From: Cymbidium sinense
Taxonomy: Eukaryota; Streptophyta; Magnoliopsida; Asparagales; Orchidaceae
Length of the DNA stretch: 64,000 nt
Assembly (NCBI GenBank): GCA_021442155.1
Contig: CM038217.1
Span: forward strand, 147,499,143 to 147,563,142
Reading direction: 5' to 3'
The notes below the pieces were generated by a model. That model did no database searches. It saw only the letters and a program-made list of their open reading frames with translations, and was not told where the DNA came from. Each line of letters begins with the position of its first letter. Within the stretch, counting starts at the first letter, position 1. The position numbers and the translations under genes are program-made. Below are positions 22,953 to 36,200 of the stretch, piece by piece.

Positions 22953-23355
22953 CCCTAGCGGAGTCGCCAGAAAAATATGTGGTGAAATATTTTTATCTTC
23001 ATCTATCTTGAAAAATAAATGAAAATAAAAATACACGCTTTGTTGGACACCACATATATCCGATGTTCTTATTAGGATGATCAGGTATGACATTAAGGAA
23101 TAATGTACTATCTCGAGAGACATAAGTCACCATCCTACAATGGACCTATTCACCTAATAAGGACTCCTAAGGATAATGGGTCTTCAAATATACCAGAGAT
23201 TCTTATCCTAATTAACATGAAAAAGTAAAGCCTGGTTTATTTTAAACCAGGTTCGTTAAGTTTCTTATGGAGGTAAGCCCCCATAGTTAATTACATATTA
23301 AGGAATGAGATTCCATAAAAATACTCTTGATTAAGGTAAATGATCATTGTCTCCA
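22911..23355. repeat. Perfect 21-nt inverted repeat bracketing PBS and LTR end
   Basis: The left arm at 22,911-22,931 (TGGAGACAATGATCATTTACC) is the exact reverse complement of 23,335-23,355. About 400 nt lie between the arms, including the PBS and the last 360 bp of the R LTR. The LTR arm is conserved in other LTRs (for example 10,316-10,336). In RNA the arms could pair. Confidence 0.8.
22953..22969 (-). other. Primer binding site of R
   Basis: In element orientation the sequence is TGGCGACTCCGCTAGGG, lying 8 nt after the LTR terminus CACCACA. It is complementary to a tRNA 3' end (TGG pairs with CCA). Tat/Ogre elements have very similar PBS sequences, which from memory I associate with tRNA-Arg. 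It fixes the 5' LTR end and the transcription direction (leftward). Confidence 0.85.
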
Positions 23356-24556
23356 AAGATTTCAAAGGTAGGATTATCAATCAATTAGTTTATTTTTGGA
23401 AGATCAAGTAGGATTGATCAAAAAGAGGGAGTTTTTATCGAAGCAAATAAGAGATGAGTAAGGGATACTCACGATGCTAGGAAACATAACGAGCATCCCA
23501 AACTATCCTATGATTGGGCTTTATATTTTTAAAATTTGAAGTGAATTAGTTGTTTGAGTTGAATTTTTATTAGAAATCTAGGGCTTACAATTCCACAACA
23601 CAAGATCATGAAAATGCCTAAGAGGTGATGATTTATGCTTATAGCCCGCAAAGGAAAAGAATAACCTCAGAACCTAAATCTAGGGAGCTTTGGCGAGGGC
23701 CAAAACCTAAATCTGAGGCTAAAATGGGTATATGATTTACCTCCATAAGAGAGGATAAACCACCCAACTGCTGGACTTAGAATTGCCTAGTGGTGGCTGC
23801 CAACTAACTCCTCCTACAATTTTAAATACATGTAGGAAAGTCTTATGCTTTTCCAAGATAGCTAGGTTGTTGTTTATTTAGAAAGAGACTAAGTCCTTAA
23901 ACACTCTCTCTAAGAGACTAGAACATGTAGGGCATGAATAATGACTTAAATCTAATGCAAATTTTTGTTACATTTTATTTTCATTTTTGGATAATTTATT
24001 TGACACAGGCTATGAAATTAATATGCCTAATTCATGAGAAATTGGTTATGGGCATAAATCAGCAAGAAGGAGGTGTGTTTTCCACCATGGCTCTCAAAGG
24101 TCAAGCTATTTTCTCTAGCAAAGGAGGAAGCCCTCCATTAGCAAGAGTGAAGCAAGATGTTTTTTTATGTATGATGTGAGTCATACAACATCCAGCTACG
24201 GGGTTGCTAATTCTTTTATTTCTTGATTTATGTCTTAGGCTTTAGGTGAGGTTATGAGTTAATTTTTAATTTTGAGTTGATTAATTGGATAGAAAATTTA
24301 TTTTTCCCTAAGAGCCTAATCACATCCAGACATTCATCAATCAATGAAGAAACTAAAGAAAATCATGCCATCTTACTGCACAAGCTAAACAAACATCAAA
24401 TAATTTTATAAAGCTAATGCAAAAGAATAAAAGGCTGATGTGGTTTAACCAACAACTAAAAGAAAATGTGGTAGCTCTACCCTTATACAACCCAGATTAT
24501 AAATGAATAATAATAATTTAGAAAGAATTCATGTTATAGGGGTCTTCATTCTTCAT

Positions 24557-24637
24557 TCCTTCTTTTCTTCTTTTCTTCATTTCTTTCTTTCTTTCTTTCT
24601 TCTTTCTTCTTTCTTCTTTCTTCTTTCTTTCCTTCTT
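24557..24637 (-). repeat. GA-rich simple-sequence tract in R LTR
   Basis: On the + strand this is CTTT/CTT repeats; in element orientation GAAA/GAA. A related GA tract occupies the same LTR position in E1 (9,055-9,090), the 30,217-37,384 LTR (35,750-35,790) and S (57,175-57,220), so it predates the insertions and has expanded in R. Confidence 0.8.
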
Positions 24638-27419
24638 TTGGTTGGTTGGGAAGTGTTACTCCAAGGCTTCACATGGTGCATAAAACTTGTTCTTATGACC
24701 AATGTTCACCTTAATCTCCCATAATATTCATTCCAAATCTTAATTGCAAAATTACATGAAAAAGGGAAAGTAAATCTAATTAAACCTGCAAAATAGAGAT
24801 TAGCTAAACACGCCACACAATCCCAAGCAGTTATAGGAATAAATTAGACTTAGCACCTCACACATGGGTATCCAAGCCCACCTGTCCTAATTTGGATCAT
24901 GCTTAGGGGTATAAGTAACCTGCATAGCCAAAGCATTTATATTTTTATTACAGTGCCCCTTAAACATAATCCCCTACAGAAGATAATGATTAGACTAAGA
25001 TCATCCTATCATCCAGTCTATGCACATACATCCTAACATTCAGTCTGAAATATTACATCATAAAATAAAATCAGGCATCAAACTCTGCACCACCCTAATG
25101 TAGAGCTAAAAATGGTGACTTAGCCTAATGTGTGTGCCATTTAAGGCTTGTGTGGCATGTCTTAGCTAGGCTTTAAGGTTAGAATTTTTTATTTGTGAAG
25201 GATTCAACTTAGAGGGCGATTTTATTTAAGTGGTTTAGTTGAATTGTTAATTTTATTTGATGATTTGATTTGGTTTGAATGAACCTATACTTAATTACTA
25301 AGTGTTGTAAAGAGAGAAAAAGCGAAGAGAACTTCTCTTTCCTCCCTACCTTAAGTAATTTCTAAGGTCGATTCATTAATGATTTTTCTTTAGTGAATAT
25401 TTTATTATGTGTTTTAATTAATCCTAAGTTTAGATTTGCTCTAAATAAACCTATTCAATAAAAAAGGTATCTTAAGATTAATTAAGGTTAATTACTATCA
25501 CAAAATACACAACCATTTATTTCTTTCCAACATGTATACTATGCATATGAAATGATCCTAAGCATAGCTATACATGTAAGTGCAAATCTTAGCACACCTT
25601 AATGATGAATGCAAAGAGATAATTTTGAGAAAATTTTGGATATTCCATGAATGCATGATTTTCTTATGTAGAAAAGAGAGGGATTCTTTTATCCATTAAT
25701 CAAATGCATATTTACATGCATGAAAGACATAAGTGAGTACGACACCATTATTTTCTACATTGGGGTATAAGGCACAAGACCTTCTTGGGATACTTAAAGC
25801 CTCGCAACCCCGAGATGTCCAGACTAATATAACACTTTTCTTAAATACATGTGCATGTATGAAAAGAAAACAAATGGACGAAGAATCACGCTAAATATTT
25901 TGTTTGTTTATTTGATTTTTGTTGTATCATTTACATGTACAATGTGAGGATCCTTCTTAAGTCATAACATTGAAGTGCATAGGAATAGATTTAAGCAAGT
26001 GTTATGTTCTTTTCAAATGAACTATACACTTTGCAAATCTTATACAAACTCATGTTAAGAAAAGAGAAGAAAATCACATAACAAATTTGATGTTTTGATT
26101 ACATGCAAGCTTATAAGTATCTATAAGCAGCATACCTTCATTTATAATCTTTGATTTATAAGTTTTGAAAATAATATTTGATTTAATAGTGATAATAGCC
26201 ACTCATATTCTTACTTTAGCCAAAACATGCAATTTGACATAAAGGAAACATTTCATTTAATTGATTTTTCAAAAAGATATGAATGCATGATTTCATATGG
26301 CATACAACATTTAGTATGCTTGGAAAGAAATAAAGTGATGTAAGCATGTAACTTCATTCACCCTAATTAATTTCTAAAGACAATCTTATAAAATAAGATC
26401 ATTTAAAGTGAATCAAAATTCTTTAAAGAGATTTTATTTTACTTTTGATTTGATTTGAAAATGATTTGAAAGAAATAGTTTACTGGTCCTAACCCATTTC
26501 TCCCATGTGTAAATTGATTTAGTTTAATTTTTAGAACAATTAGATTGATTTTATATTTTGTTTAGGTTAAGGTGTAAATTAAATCCATTAATTACCCCTT
26601 ACCTATACCACTTTAACATAATTAATCAAACATTTATGAGCCAACATATGATATGCAACCACATTGAAATGAAATCAGTAATGCACCTAAGAGAGAAAAG
26701 GTTCTAATACAATTGTCTCGCAATTATTGATTAATTAAGCTAATAGTTTTAATTAAGTACTTTCATAACCTTCCCACATGTGGGTTGGAAATGATTTCCA
26801 TAAAATTACTTTAGGCCTTTGAACACCTAAGGATCTACCCAGCAAGATATTGAGTAAGTTCAGATTGGTTTTGAAAATTTGATTAAGCTAATTAAGTAAT
26901 CATTAGTGAATTAATCCTTAATTATGTTTAGATTAAGGAAGAAAAGGGGTTTAGGGAATAACTTAGGGAAAATACCCCAAACCCATTCCATAAACTTCCT
27001 ACTTAAACAAAATTTAATTATCTCAATTAAGTGATTAAACCATTGTTCACTTGCTTAATTGCTCTTAATTGCATTAAGGGGGTGATTAAGAATTCATTAA
27101 TTAATTTTCCTAATTAACTCATTAATAAATTCAAAGAAAATTGGGGGAGGCAGAAGTCATCCCCGTAAACATGTCTGTGAAATTTGGAATTAATTAATGA
27201 AGTCATTAGGAAGTAATTAAGGTTATTATATTTTTAATTAAACCCTAATTAAGAAAAATTCACTGTTTAAAATCAATTAGAAATAATTTTATTGGATTCC
27301 CCTCTGAAATATCTTTAAAATGATCTTGAGTTTACTTTTTTTGGAAATTTTCTACATTTAGTTATGAATTTATGAAGTTTTTGTGATTAAGGGTAATTAA
27401 AATAACCTAATTAATTAAC

Positions 27420-27540
27420 TAATCCCATCGGCGCTATGTGGGCTGCTGACGCGATGTGTGCTTTTCACATGGCGTGAATGGATTTCTTATTTAAGTAGTT
27501 AAATTGCACGTCACGTTACGGTGATGCACTCTCCCCAGGT
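27420..27540 (-). promoter_or_regulatory. GC-richer LTR segment, possible promoter area (weak)
   Basis: This short segment has several CpGs (GGCGCTATGTGG, GACGCGATGTG, CACGTCACG) and a TTAAATAA-like stretch in element orientation. It stands out from the AT-rich LTR. Counterparts lie near 6,130-6,240, 32,880-32,990 and 58,800-58,900. Its place downstream of the TTGACC array would suit a promoter, but no convincing TATA box or start site can be fixed. Confidence 0.25.
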
Positions 27541-28589
27541 GTCAATCGATTAGACGGATCAAATATATGGTTATAAAGGATTAAATCAGTGAATCTAGCA
27601 TGTTAATCTGGGTCGTCCATCCAAAATATGTGGGATGGATGGCCCATGATTCATCCTTGCCTAAACCTGTGAGAGATCGAGACCATCCATCCTCTATGGC
27701 TCACTTGAGCTCAGATTAGGCTGAGATTCAACCCACACCATCTAAAATCATAGGGAAGAATATCCAACGGTTGAATTCTATTGGGGTGACAATTCCCTTC
27801 ACAAAAGACCAAGAAATTTTCAACTTATGCTCAGTTTTGAGTCATACCTCATTGGAGGCTATCACCATGCTTCCAACGGAGGAGGTAGCTTCGTCTAGTG
27901 GAGACGAAGCTCTGTTGAAGGTTTCAAGATTTAATTTGAGGTAGATCTGCCAATTGGCCAAGCTCCCCTTCAATGGCTTGCGGCTTCAATCGAACTCCCC
28001 CTTCCTGTGGCTTGGAGACTTGGGAAAAGCTTTGGGTAAGCTCAACTTGGTGCCTTGATGGTGCTTGCAAGAGCAATTGAGGTTTGATTGAGGAGTGAGT
28101 GAAGTGAAAATTTCTCTCACCTCCCCTATTTTCAGCTTAAGCAAAATTGAGAGACAAAAATTGGAGAAAGCTTGGAAATGCTTAGGGAAGTTTGTGAATG
28201 CTTGCTTTCGATCCTTTAAGCTCAATCGGATGCAAGGAAGGTGGTTTGAATTAGAATGAGAGGGATTATATCTCCCCCTACTTAGATCGGATAGCTGAAG
28301 CTTATTCTTCCATTTTTGATCAGTTTCTCTAATTGAATGGGTTATTTTGGTTGTTATGAGTGCCATGTGTTTCAGTTTTGGTAGAGGAGTGGAATGGAGG
28401 AGGTGAACATGTGTTAAATGAGTGTGGGAGGTGATCCATGTGGAGAATTTTGATTGGAGGGGTCAATTTGACCTTGGGTTGGGTCATGGCTAACCCAAAC
28501 TCATTGGGTCATGTTCACCACCCTCTTAGTGTCCATGTGGTCCACTAGGCCAAGTGTCCATGAAAAGGAATTGGCCAAATTCCAAGTGA

Positions 28590-29450
28590 ATTTGGCCATA
28601 GGTTACCCTTTGACCTAGGGGTAAAATGGCCATTTGGCTTTGATTTTGATTTGGGCAGATTTGAAATGTTTTAAAAATAGGTTGGGCCAAATTTCAATGA
28701 ATTTGGAGTTGATTTGATATGATTTGGCTCAAGTTGACCCATTTAGGTCAAAATGGGTCAACTTGGGTCAAGTTGACCAATTGGGTCAGGTCATGGGTTG
28801 GTTTAGGCTTGGTTGATCATTTGAAATGTTTTGCAATCTTTGGTTTCAATCAATGTTGGTTTAGTTTGAATTCAAGTTGATTTAACCTTTTAAATCAGGT
28901 TGGGTTTATGGTCAATTGGGCTAGGTTGGGTCTAGTTGGCCAATTGAAACTTTGGTCAAGTTCAATAAGTAATTTAGAATGAATTTGACCCATTGGTTAC
29001 CATCAATTTGGCTTAGATCAAGATTGGACCCATTTTGACTTTTTAGGTCAACTTGGGTCAACTTGTGTCAAGTGGCCAATTTGGCTAAGTTTTGCTCAAT
29101 TGATGGCTTGATAATGTTCAATCAGTGATGATGGATTGGTTTAGATCAATGGTTTCAATCAATTTGGCCTATGGTGGATTATGGCTAGTTTAGGTTTCAT
29201 TTGGGTTAAGTGTTGACTTGGTCAAAGGATAGGATTGACTTGGTTTGACCCAATTTGAGTGATTGATCATCCTATGATGATTGTTGCACTCAATGTGAGG
29301 CTAAGATGGGCTTAGTTCAATCCAATTTGGGTAGAATTAGAATTTGACCCAAAAAGGTGCTTGGGTCAAGTGAGCCTAAGTGGGTCAATTGGCTTGATCA
29401 AGACTTGATTCAAGTTTGGTTGAACTCACATATGGACTATGATTAAAATA
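28590..29450. promoter_or_regulatory. W-box core array in R LTR
   Basis: Dense GGTCAA/TTGACC motifs occur here, for example the run at 28,730-28,800 with GTTGACC, GGTCAA, GGGTCAACTTGGGTCAAG and TTGACCAATTGGGTCA. It sits in the same LTR position as the E1 array but shows many substitutions, with the hexamers retained. Confidence 0.55.
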
Positions 29451-29897
29451 TAAACCCATTTGTAAGTGATTTAAAGTCAAACGGGTTTTGATTCATTTGA
29501 CAATTTCAAGTTCAAAGGATAAACATGGATTTGAGTTTTGAATTTAGTTTTGACTATTTGAATTTATGTTTCATTTATATTTGTGAATATAAATGAGAAT
29601 ATAAATGGGCTTTGAGAAAATATTTTGAATTTGAAGTGATTTGAATTTTGTTTGGTTAAGTTAAGAATTTGACTTGAAAGAGTTTAGGTTGGATTTTGAG
29701 TTTTGGAATTGATCACGATTTTCAATCATTTGATTTGGATTTGATTCATGATTTAAGAAAATCAATTGAGTTTAAATTGATTTAAGTTTTGAAGTTAATT
29801 TTAAAAAAATCAATTAAGTTGAAATTGATTTAAGATTTGATTTGCATTTGATTCATGATTTGAGAAAATAATCTGGGTTGGAATTGATTTAATATTT

Positions 29898-29977
29898 GAT
29901 TTGAATTTGAAGTTGATTTGAATTTGAAGTTGATTTGAATTTGAGGTTGATTTGAATTTGAAGTTGATTTGAATTGG
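29898..29977 (-). repeat. 20-bp tandem repeat at the start of R LTR
   Basis: About four copies of GATTTGAATTTGAAGTT plus TGA (+ strand) stand head to tail. It is a local expansion; the other LTRs have longer, different repeats in this part. Confidence 0.8.
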
Positions 29978-30216
29978 AAGTTTGACTTGAAAGAAGGAAG
30001 TAAGGATTTGGTTCAAGCTATATGGTAGACAAGTTTTTCTAACACCCCTAATGCATAACCTCTTCATATGGCTAACTCTTCTAAGTCTCTAGGGTTAGGT
30101 TAAGTGTTCACCTAATCACTAGAAATTTCTTAAGACTAAGGAACTCTTAATTTCTAAGAGGAGTCCTATGTCTAAGATGGAGAAGTTGAGAGCTCACTCC
30201 AAAAGTGAGGTCAACA

Positions 30217-33200
30217 TGGACATAGCTCAAATCAAATTCAAATCAAACCAAACTCAAAAGATTTTCTCATAACCCATTTATATTCTCATTTATATTCAAA
30301 ATTATAAATGAAATATAAATTCAAATAATCAAAACCAAATTCAAAATTCAAATCCAAATCCAACTTAAATCCAACTTATACTTTTTCAAGTCAAATTATT
30401 GAACTTAACCAAACCAAATTCAAGTCACTCCAAACTCAAAATATTTTCTCATAACCCATTTATATTCTCATTTATATTCACAAATATAAATGAAATATAA
30501 ATTCAAATAATCAAAACCAAATTCAAAATTCAAATCCAAATCCAAATCCAACTTAAATCCAATTTATACTTTTCAAGTCAAATTCTTGAACTTAGCCAAA
30601 TCATTCTCAAATCAATCCAAACCTTTGGATTTTCTCTTCAAACAATCATTCCTTCAATCACATGCCAAACATAAACATAAACTTCAACCATCAAACTAAA
30701 ATCAAACTAACCCATGTCAAACCCATGTTCACCCTTTTGACTTGAAATTGTCAAATGAATCAAAACCCATTTGACTCCAAATCAGTTGTAATTGAATTTA
30801 TATTTCAATCATAAGTCCATATGTGAGTTCAACCAAACTTGAATCAAGCCTTGATCAAGCCAATTGACCTACTTAGGCTCACTTGACCCAAAGTGACCTA
30901 AATTCTAATCCAACCCAAATTGGATTGAACTAAGCCCATCTAAGCCTCACATTATGAGCAGCAATCATCATAGGATGATCAATCACTCAAATTGGGTCAA
31001 ACCAAGTCAAACTTAGCCTTTGACCAAGTCAACACTTAGCTCAAATGAAACTTAAACTAGCCAAAATCCACCATAAGAAAAATTGATGGAAACCATTGAT
31101 CTAAACTAATTCATAATCAATGATTGAACTTGACCAAGCCATCAATTGAGCCAAACCAAGCCAAATTGGCCACTTGACCTAACTTGAGCAAAGTTGACCT
31201 AAAAGTCTCAAATCTTGATCTAAGCCAAATTGATTGCAACTAATGGGTCAAATTCATTCTAAGTCACTTGTTGAACTTGACCAAAGCTTTAATTAGACAA
31301 CTAGACCGAACCTAGCCCAATTAACCATGAAACCAACTTGGCCTAAAAGGTCAAATCAACTTGAAATCAAACCAAACCAAAATTGATTGAAACCAAAGCT
31401 TGCAATACATTTCAAATGATCAACTAAGCCTAAACCAACCCTTGACCTAACCCAATTGGATCAAATGGGTCAAATTGGTCAACTTGACCCATTTGACCTA
31501 AATGAACCTAAATGAACCAAAACCAAATATAAATCAAATTGAACCAAACCAATGTTACCCATAGGCTCCAAATGATCATTTGAACTTGACCTAACCCATG
31601 GTTTGACCCAATTTGATAAATTGGTCAACCTAACCCAATTTGACCTAATTTGACCTAAATGAGTCAAATTGAACCAATTCAAACCAAATGAACTCCAAAT
31701 CACTTGAAATTTAGCCCATCCTATTTTTGAATTATATCAAATCTGTGTAAATCAAAATAAAGGCCAAATGACCACTTTACCCCTAGGTCAAAGGGTATCC
31801 TATGGCCAAATTCACTTGGAATTTGGCCAATTTCTTCTCATGACCACTTGGCATCTTCCTAGTGGTCCACATGGACACTAAGGGAGGTGGTGAACATGAC
31901 CCAGTGGGTTTAGGACAGCCATGACCCAACCCAAAGCCAAACTGACCCCTCCAATGTGAATTAGACATTTGGATCACCTCATACACTCAACTAGCACATG
32001 TGCACTCCCTCTCCTCCACTCCTCTAGAAAAAATGAACCACATGGAGTGCCTAATAGCCTAAACAACCCAATTGATCAAAAATGGCAAAGTAAACCTCAA
32101 CCATTTGATCCAAGTAGGGGGAGATATACTCCCCCTCATTCTAACTCAAACAGACACACTAAATTCGATTGAGCCTTTAGAACCCTAAGCAAGCTTCTCC
32201 AAGCCTTGGCAAGTGTTCACGAGCTTCCCCCATTTTATCCTCCTCGATTTTCTTCAAAGCCAAAATAGGGGAGGCCTAAGAAAATTCCAACTTACTCAAT
32301 TCTCCATCAAACCCCAATTCACTTTGCAAGTACCATCAAGGGACCTAATCGAGCTCACCTAAGGTGTTTCCCAAGTCTCCAAGCCACGGGAAGGGGGATT
32401 TCTATCGAAGCCAATTTCCATTGAAGGGGAGGCTGATCAACCATGACATCCACTTCAAATCAAGGCTTGATACTTTTAACAGGGCTTTGACTCCACTAGA
32501 CGAAGCTACCACCTCCATTAGAAGCACCGGTGATAGCCTTTGGCGAGGTATTGCTCAAAACCAATCCTCCCTTAAAAATTTCTTGGTCTGAGGGAATTGT
32601 AATCCCATTAGATTTTAGTCATTGGATGTTCTTCCCTACACCTCTTGATGGTGTGGGGTAAATCCTAGTCTAATCTAAGTTTAAGTTAGCTTAGATCAAG
32701 TGGTGGAGGATGGAAGTCCTCCATCTCCCACAACTTAGGCAGGGATGAATCACAAGCCATCCATCTCGTGTGTTTTGATGGACGATGCTGATTAAATCAA
32801 TTAGATTCATAGATTTAAATCCTTTAGAACCACATGATTTATCCTGGTCATTCGATCCTTGATCGGACGGCCAAGGGGAAAGCACGTCCCACCGCCAGCT
32901 GATGTTGTGCATGATTTGACAACTTAAATAACCAATCCCATCATGCCAAGTGGAAGGTACACCGCGTCAGCAGTCCATGTGGCACCGATGGATTAGTTAA
33001 TTGATTAGGCTATTCTAAATATACTTTAATCACAAAAACTTCATAAAATAATAATTACATGTAGAAAAATCTAAAAAATATAAATGAGGGCTCATTTTAA
33101 AGATATTTTAGAGGGGAATCCAATATAAAGATTTTTAATTGATTTTAAATAATGAATTTTCCTTAATTAAGGTTTAATTAAAAATTTAATTGCCTTAATT

Positions 33201-36200
33201 ATTCCATAATTACTTAATTAAATAATTCTAAATTTCTTAGACATGTTTATTGGGATGACTTCTGCCTCCCTTAATTTTCTTGAAATTTATTAATAAATTA
33301 ATTAAGGAAAATAATTAATGAACCCCTAATCACCCCCTTAATGCAATTAGAAGTAATTAAGTATATGAACAGTGATTTAATCCCTTAATTGGGATAATTA
33401 AACATTGTTTAAGTAAGGAGGAGGTTTATGGAATGGGTTTGGGATAGTTTCCCTAAGTTATTCCCTAAACTCCATTTCTTCTTTAATCCAAATATAATTA
33501 AGGATTAATCCACTAATGATCTACTTAATTAGTCTAATCAAACTTTCAAAACCAATATGGAATTAATCAATCTCTTATTGGGTAGATCCTTAGGTGTTCA
33601 AAAGCCTAGGGTAAGTTTGAGAAAATCATATCCAATTCACATGTGTGGAAAGGTTATGAAAGAACTTAATGAAAATCCTTTAGCTTAATTAATCAATAAT
33701 TATGATCCAATTGCATTAGACCCTTTTATTTCTTAGATGCATTGCTAATTTAAATTCCATGTGGTTGCATATCATATGTTGGCTCATAATTGTTTGGTTA
33801 ATTATGTTAAAGTGGCATAGGTAAGGGGTAATTAATGGATTTAATTCACACTTTAGAGTAAATAAAACATAAAATCAATCTAATTGCTCTAAAATTAAAC
33901 TAAACCAATTTACACATAGGGAAAATGCATTAGGACCAGCAAACTCTTTTTATATTTCCTAAGTCAAATCAAATTCAAAAATAAAAATCTCTTTAAAGAA
34001 TTTTGATTCACTTTGAATAATCTTATCTTATAGGATTATTCTTAGGAATTAATTAGGGTAAATGAAGTCATATGCTTACATCACCTTATTTCTTTCCAAG
34101 CATGCTAAATATTATTTTCCATATAAAGTCATGCATTCATCTCTTTTAAAAAAAATCAATTAGAATAAATATTTCCTTTATGTCAAATTGCATGTGTTGG
34201 CTAAATTTAAGAATATGAGTGGCTATTATCATTATTAAACCAAAAATTATTTTCTAAAACCTATAAATCAAAGATTATGAATGAAGTGATGCTACTTATA
34301 AGTACTTATAAGCTTGCATGTGATTATAACATAAGAGATGTTATTATGTGATTTTCTTCTCTTATCTTAACATGGATTTGAATAGGATTTGTAAAGTGCA
34401 TAGTTCATTTGAAAAGAACATAACACTTGCTTAAATCTATTTCTATACACTTCTATGTTATGACTTAAGAAGGATCCTCACACTACACATGTAAATTATA
34501 CAACCAAAACCAAACATAAATCTTTTGCATGATTCTTCATCCATTTGTTTCTTTCTGTACATGAACATGTATTTAAGAAAAGTGGTATATTAGTCCGAAC
34601 ATCCCAGGGTTGCGAGGCTTTAAGTAGCCCCAAGTAGGTCTTGTACCTTACACCCCTTATGTAGAAAATAATGGCGTCGCACTCACTTATATCTTTTATA
34701 TATGTAGATGTGCATTTGATTAATAGATAAAAGAGTCAATCTTTTCTACTTAATAAAAACATGCATTCATGGAATATCCAATTTTTTTTAAACATCTCTT
34801 AGCATTTATCATCAAGGTGTGCAAAAATTTGCATTGCATGTATAGATATGCTTAGAATTTATTCATTTGCATAGTATACATGTTGGAAAGAAATAAATTA
34901 TTGTGTGTTATGTGATAATAATTCACCTTAACTAATCCTAAGATGTCTTTCTTATCAAATATGTTTATTTAGAGAAAATCTAAACTTGAGGTTAATTAAA
35001 TCACATAATAAAATATTCATTCAAGAAAATCATTAATGAATCTATCTTAGAAATTACTTAAGGTAGGGATGAAAGAGAAGTTCTCTTCACTTTTTCTCTC
35101 TTTACAATACTTAGTAATTAAGTATAGGTTCATTCAAACCAAATTAAATCATCAAATAAAATTAACAATTCAACTAAACCACTTAAAAAGAAATCACCCT
35201 CTAAGTTGAATCCTTCACACTTAGAAAATTCTAACCTTAAAGCATAGCTAAGATATGCTACACCAGCCTTAAATGACACACATTAGGCTAGGTAACCATT
35301 TCTAATTCTATGTTAGGGCGGTGCATATAATATTTTAGACTGGATGTTAGGGTGCATGTGTGTAGACTGGATGATAGGATGATCTTAGTCTAACCATGTC
35401 TTTTATAGGGGATAGTGCTTAAGGGGCGCTATAACAAAAATATAAATGCTTCTACTATGCAATTGCTTATACCCTTAAGCATGATCTAAATTAGGACAGG
35501 TGGACTTGGTTACCCATGTGTGGGGTGCTAAGTCCAATTTATTCTTATAACTGCTTGGGTTATGTAGAATGTTTAGCTAATTTTTATTTTGCAGGTTTAG
35601 TTATATTTATCTTTCCCATTTTGATGTAATTTTGCAATTAAAATTTGGAATGAATGTTATGGGAAAAGTAAGGTGAACATTGGTCATAAGGCCATGTCTT
35701 ATGTACCATGTAAAGCCTTGAAGCAAACCACATCTCAAGTCAAATCAAAAGGAAGAAAGAAAGAAATGAAGAAATGAAGAAATGAAGAATCAAGACCCCC
35801 ATAACATGAATTCTTTCTAAATTGTAATTATTTATTTGTAATCCGAGTTGTATAAGGGTAGAGCTTGACTACCCATTTTCCTTTTGGGTTTGTGTGGTGG
35901 AGCCTGACCACATCAGCCTCTTATTCTTTTGTGCTAATTTTATAAATTGATTGATATATTTTTAGCTTGTGCATTAAGATGGCATGATTTTCCTAGTTTC
36001 TTCATTATTTAATGAATGCCTTGGATGGGATTAGGCTCTTAGGAAAAAAATAAATTTTCTATCCAATTAATCAACTCAAAATTAAAATTAATAACTCATA
36101 ACCTCACCTAAAGCCTTGAACATAAATCAAGATAATAAAATATTTAGTAACCCCTTAGCTGGATGTTGTATGTCTCACATCATGCATAAATTCATATTGC

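Larger units (their letters stand above)
10671..22977 (-). mobile_element. Internal region of element R (leader, gag, pol), interrupted by E1
   Basis: Read leftward from the PBS at 22,969, this 12.3 kb holds a leader with hairpin repeats (22,952 to ~18,780), an upstream ORF-like stretch (~18,600-17,671), gag, protease, RT, RNase H, aRNase H, and integrase up to the E1 junction. The domain order and the second RNase H place it in the Tat/Ogre group of Ty3/gypsy. The remaining integrase and the 3' LTR of R should lie left of E1, outside the window. The coding parts carry many stops and frameshifts, so the copy is dead. Confidence 0.85.
22978..30216 (-). mobile_element. Complete 5' LTR of element R (7,239 bp)
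   Basis: In element orientation it runs from TGTTGACC (30,216 leftward) to CACCACA (22,978), 8 nt before the PBS. Both ends are exact: the PBS fixes one, and the other abuts interrupted LTR sequence at 30,217. Contents from its 5' end: 20-bp AT-rich repeats (29,898-29,977), a W-box array (28,590-29,450), a GC-richer segment (27,420-27,540), a long AT-rich stretch, a GA tract (24,557-24,637 as CT on +), and the conserved hairpin (23,734-23,761). Frames such as 28,366-27,986 and 30,067-29,810 fall in the LTR and are not conserved in the other copies. Confidence 0.9.

Noticed and set aside
22953..22969. A tRNA gene fragment at the GAGTCGCCA sequence
   Set aside because: Only a tRNA 3'-end complement is present and it lies 8 nt from the LTR end, so it is a primer binding site.
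24503..24724. + strand hydrophobic frame that could be read as a small membrane protein
   Set aside because: It is a CTTT/CTT simple repeat in the R LTR translated by chance; the same tract in other LTRs has no frame.
27420..27540. A defined TATA box and transcription start in the LTR
   Set aside because: TTTAAATA-like strings are frequent in this AT-rich DNA and the candidate is not kept in S, so no start site can be supported.
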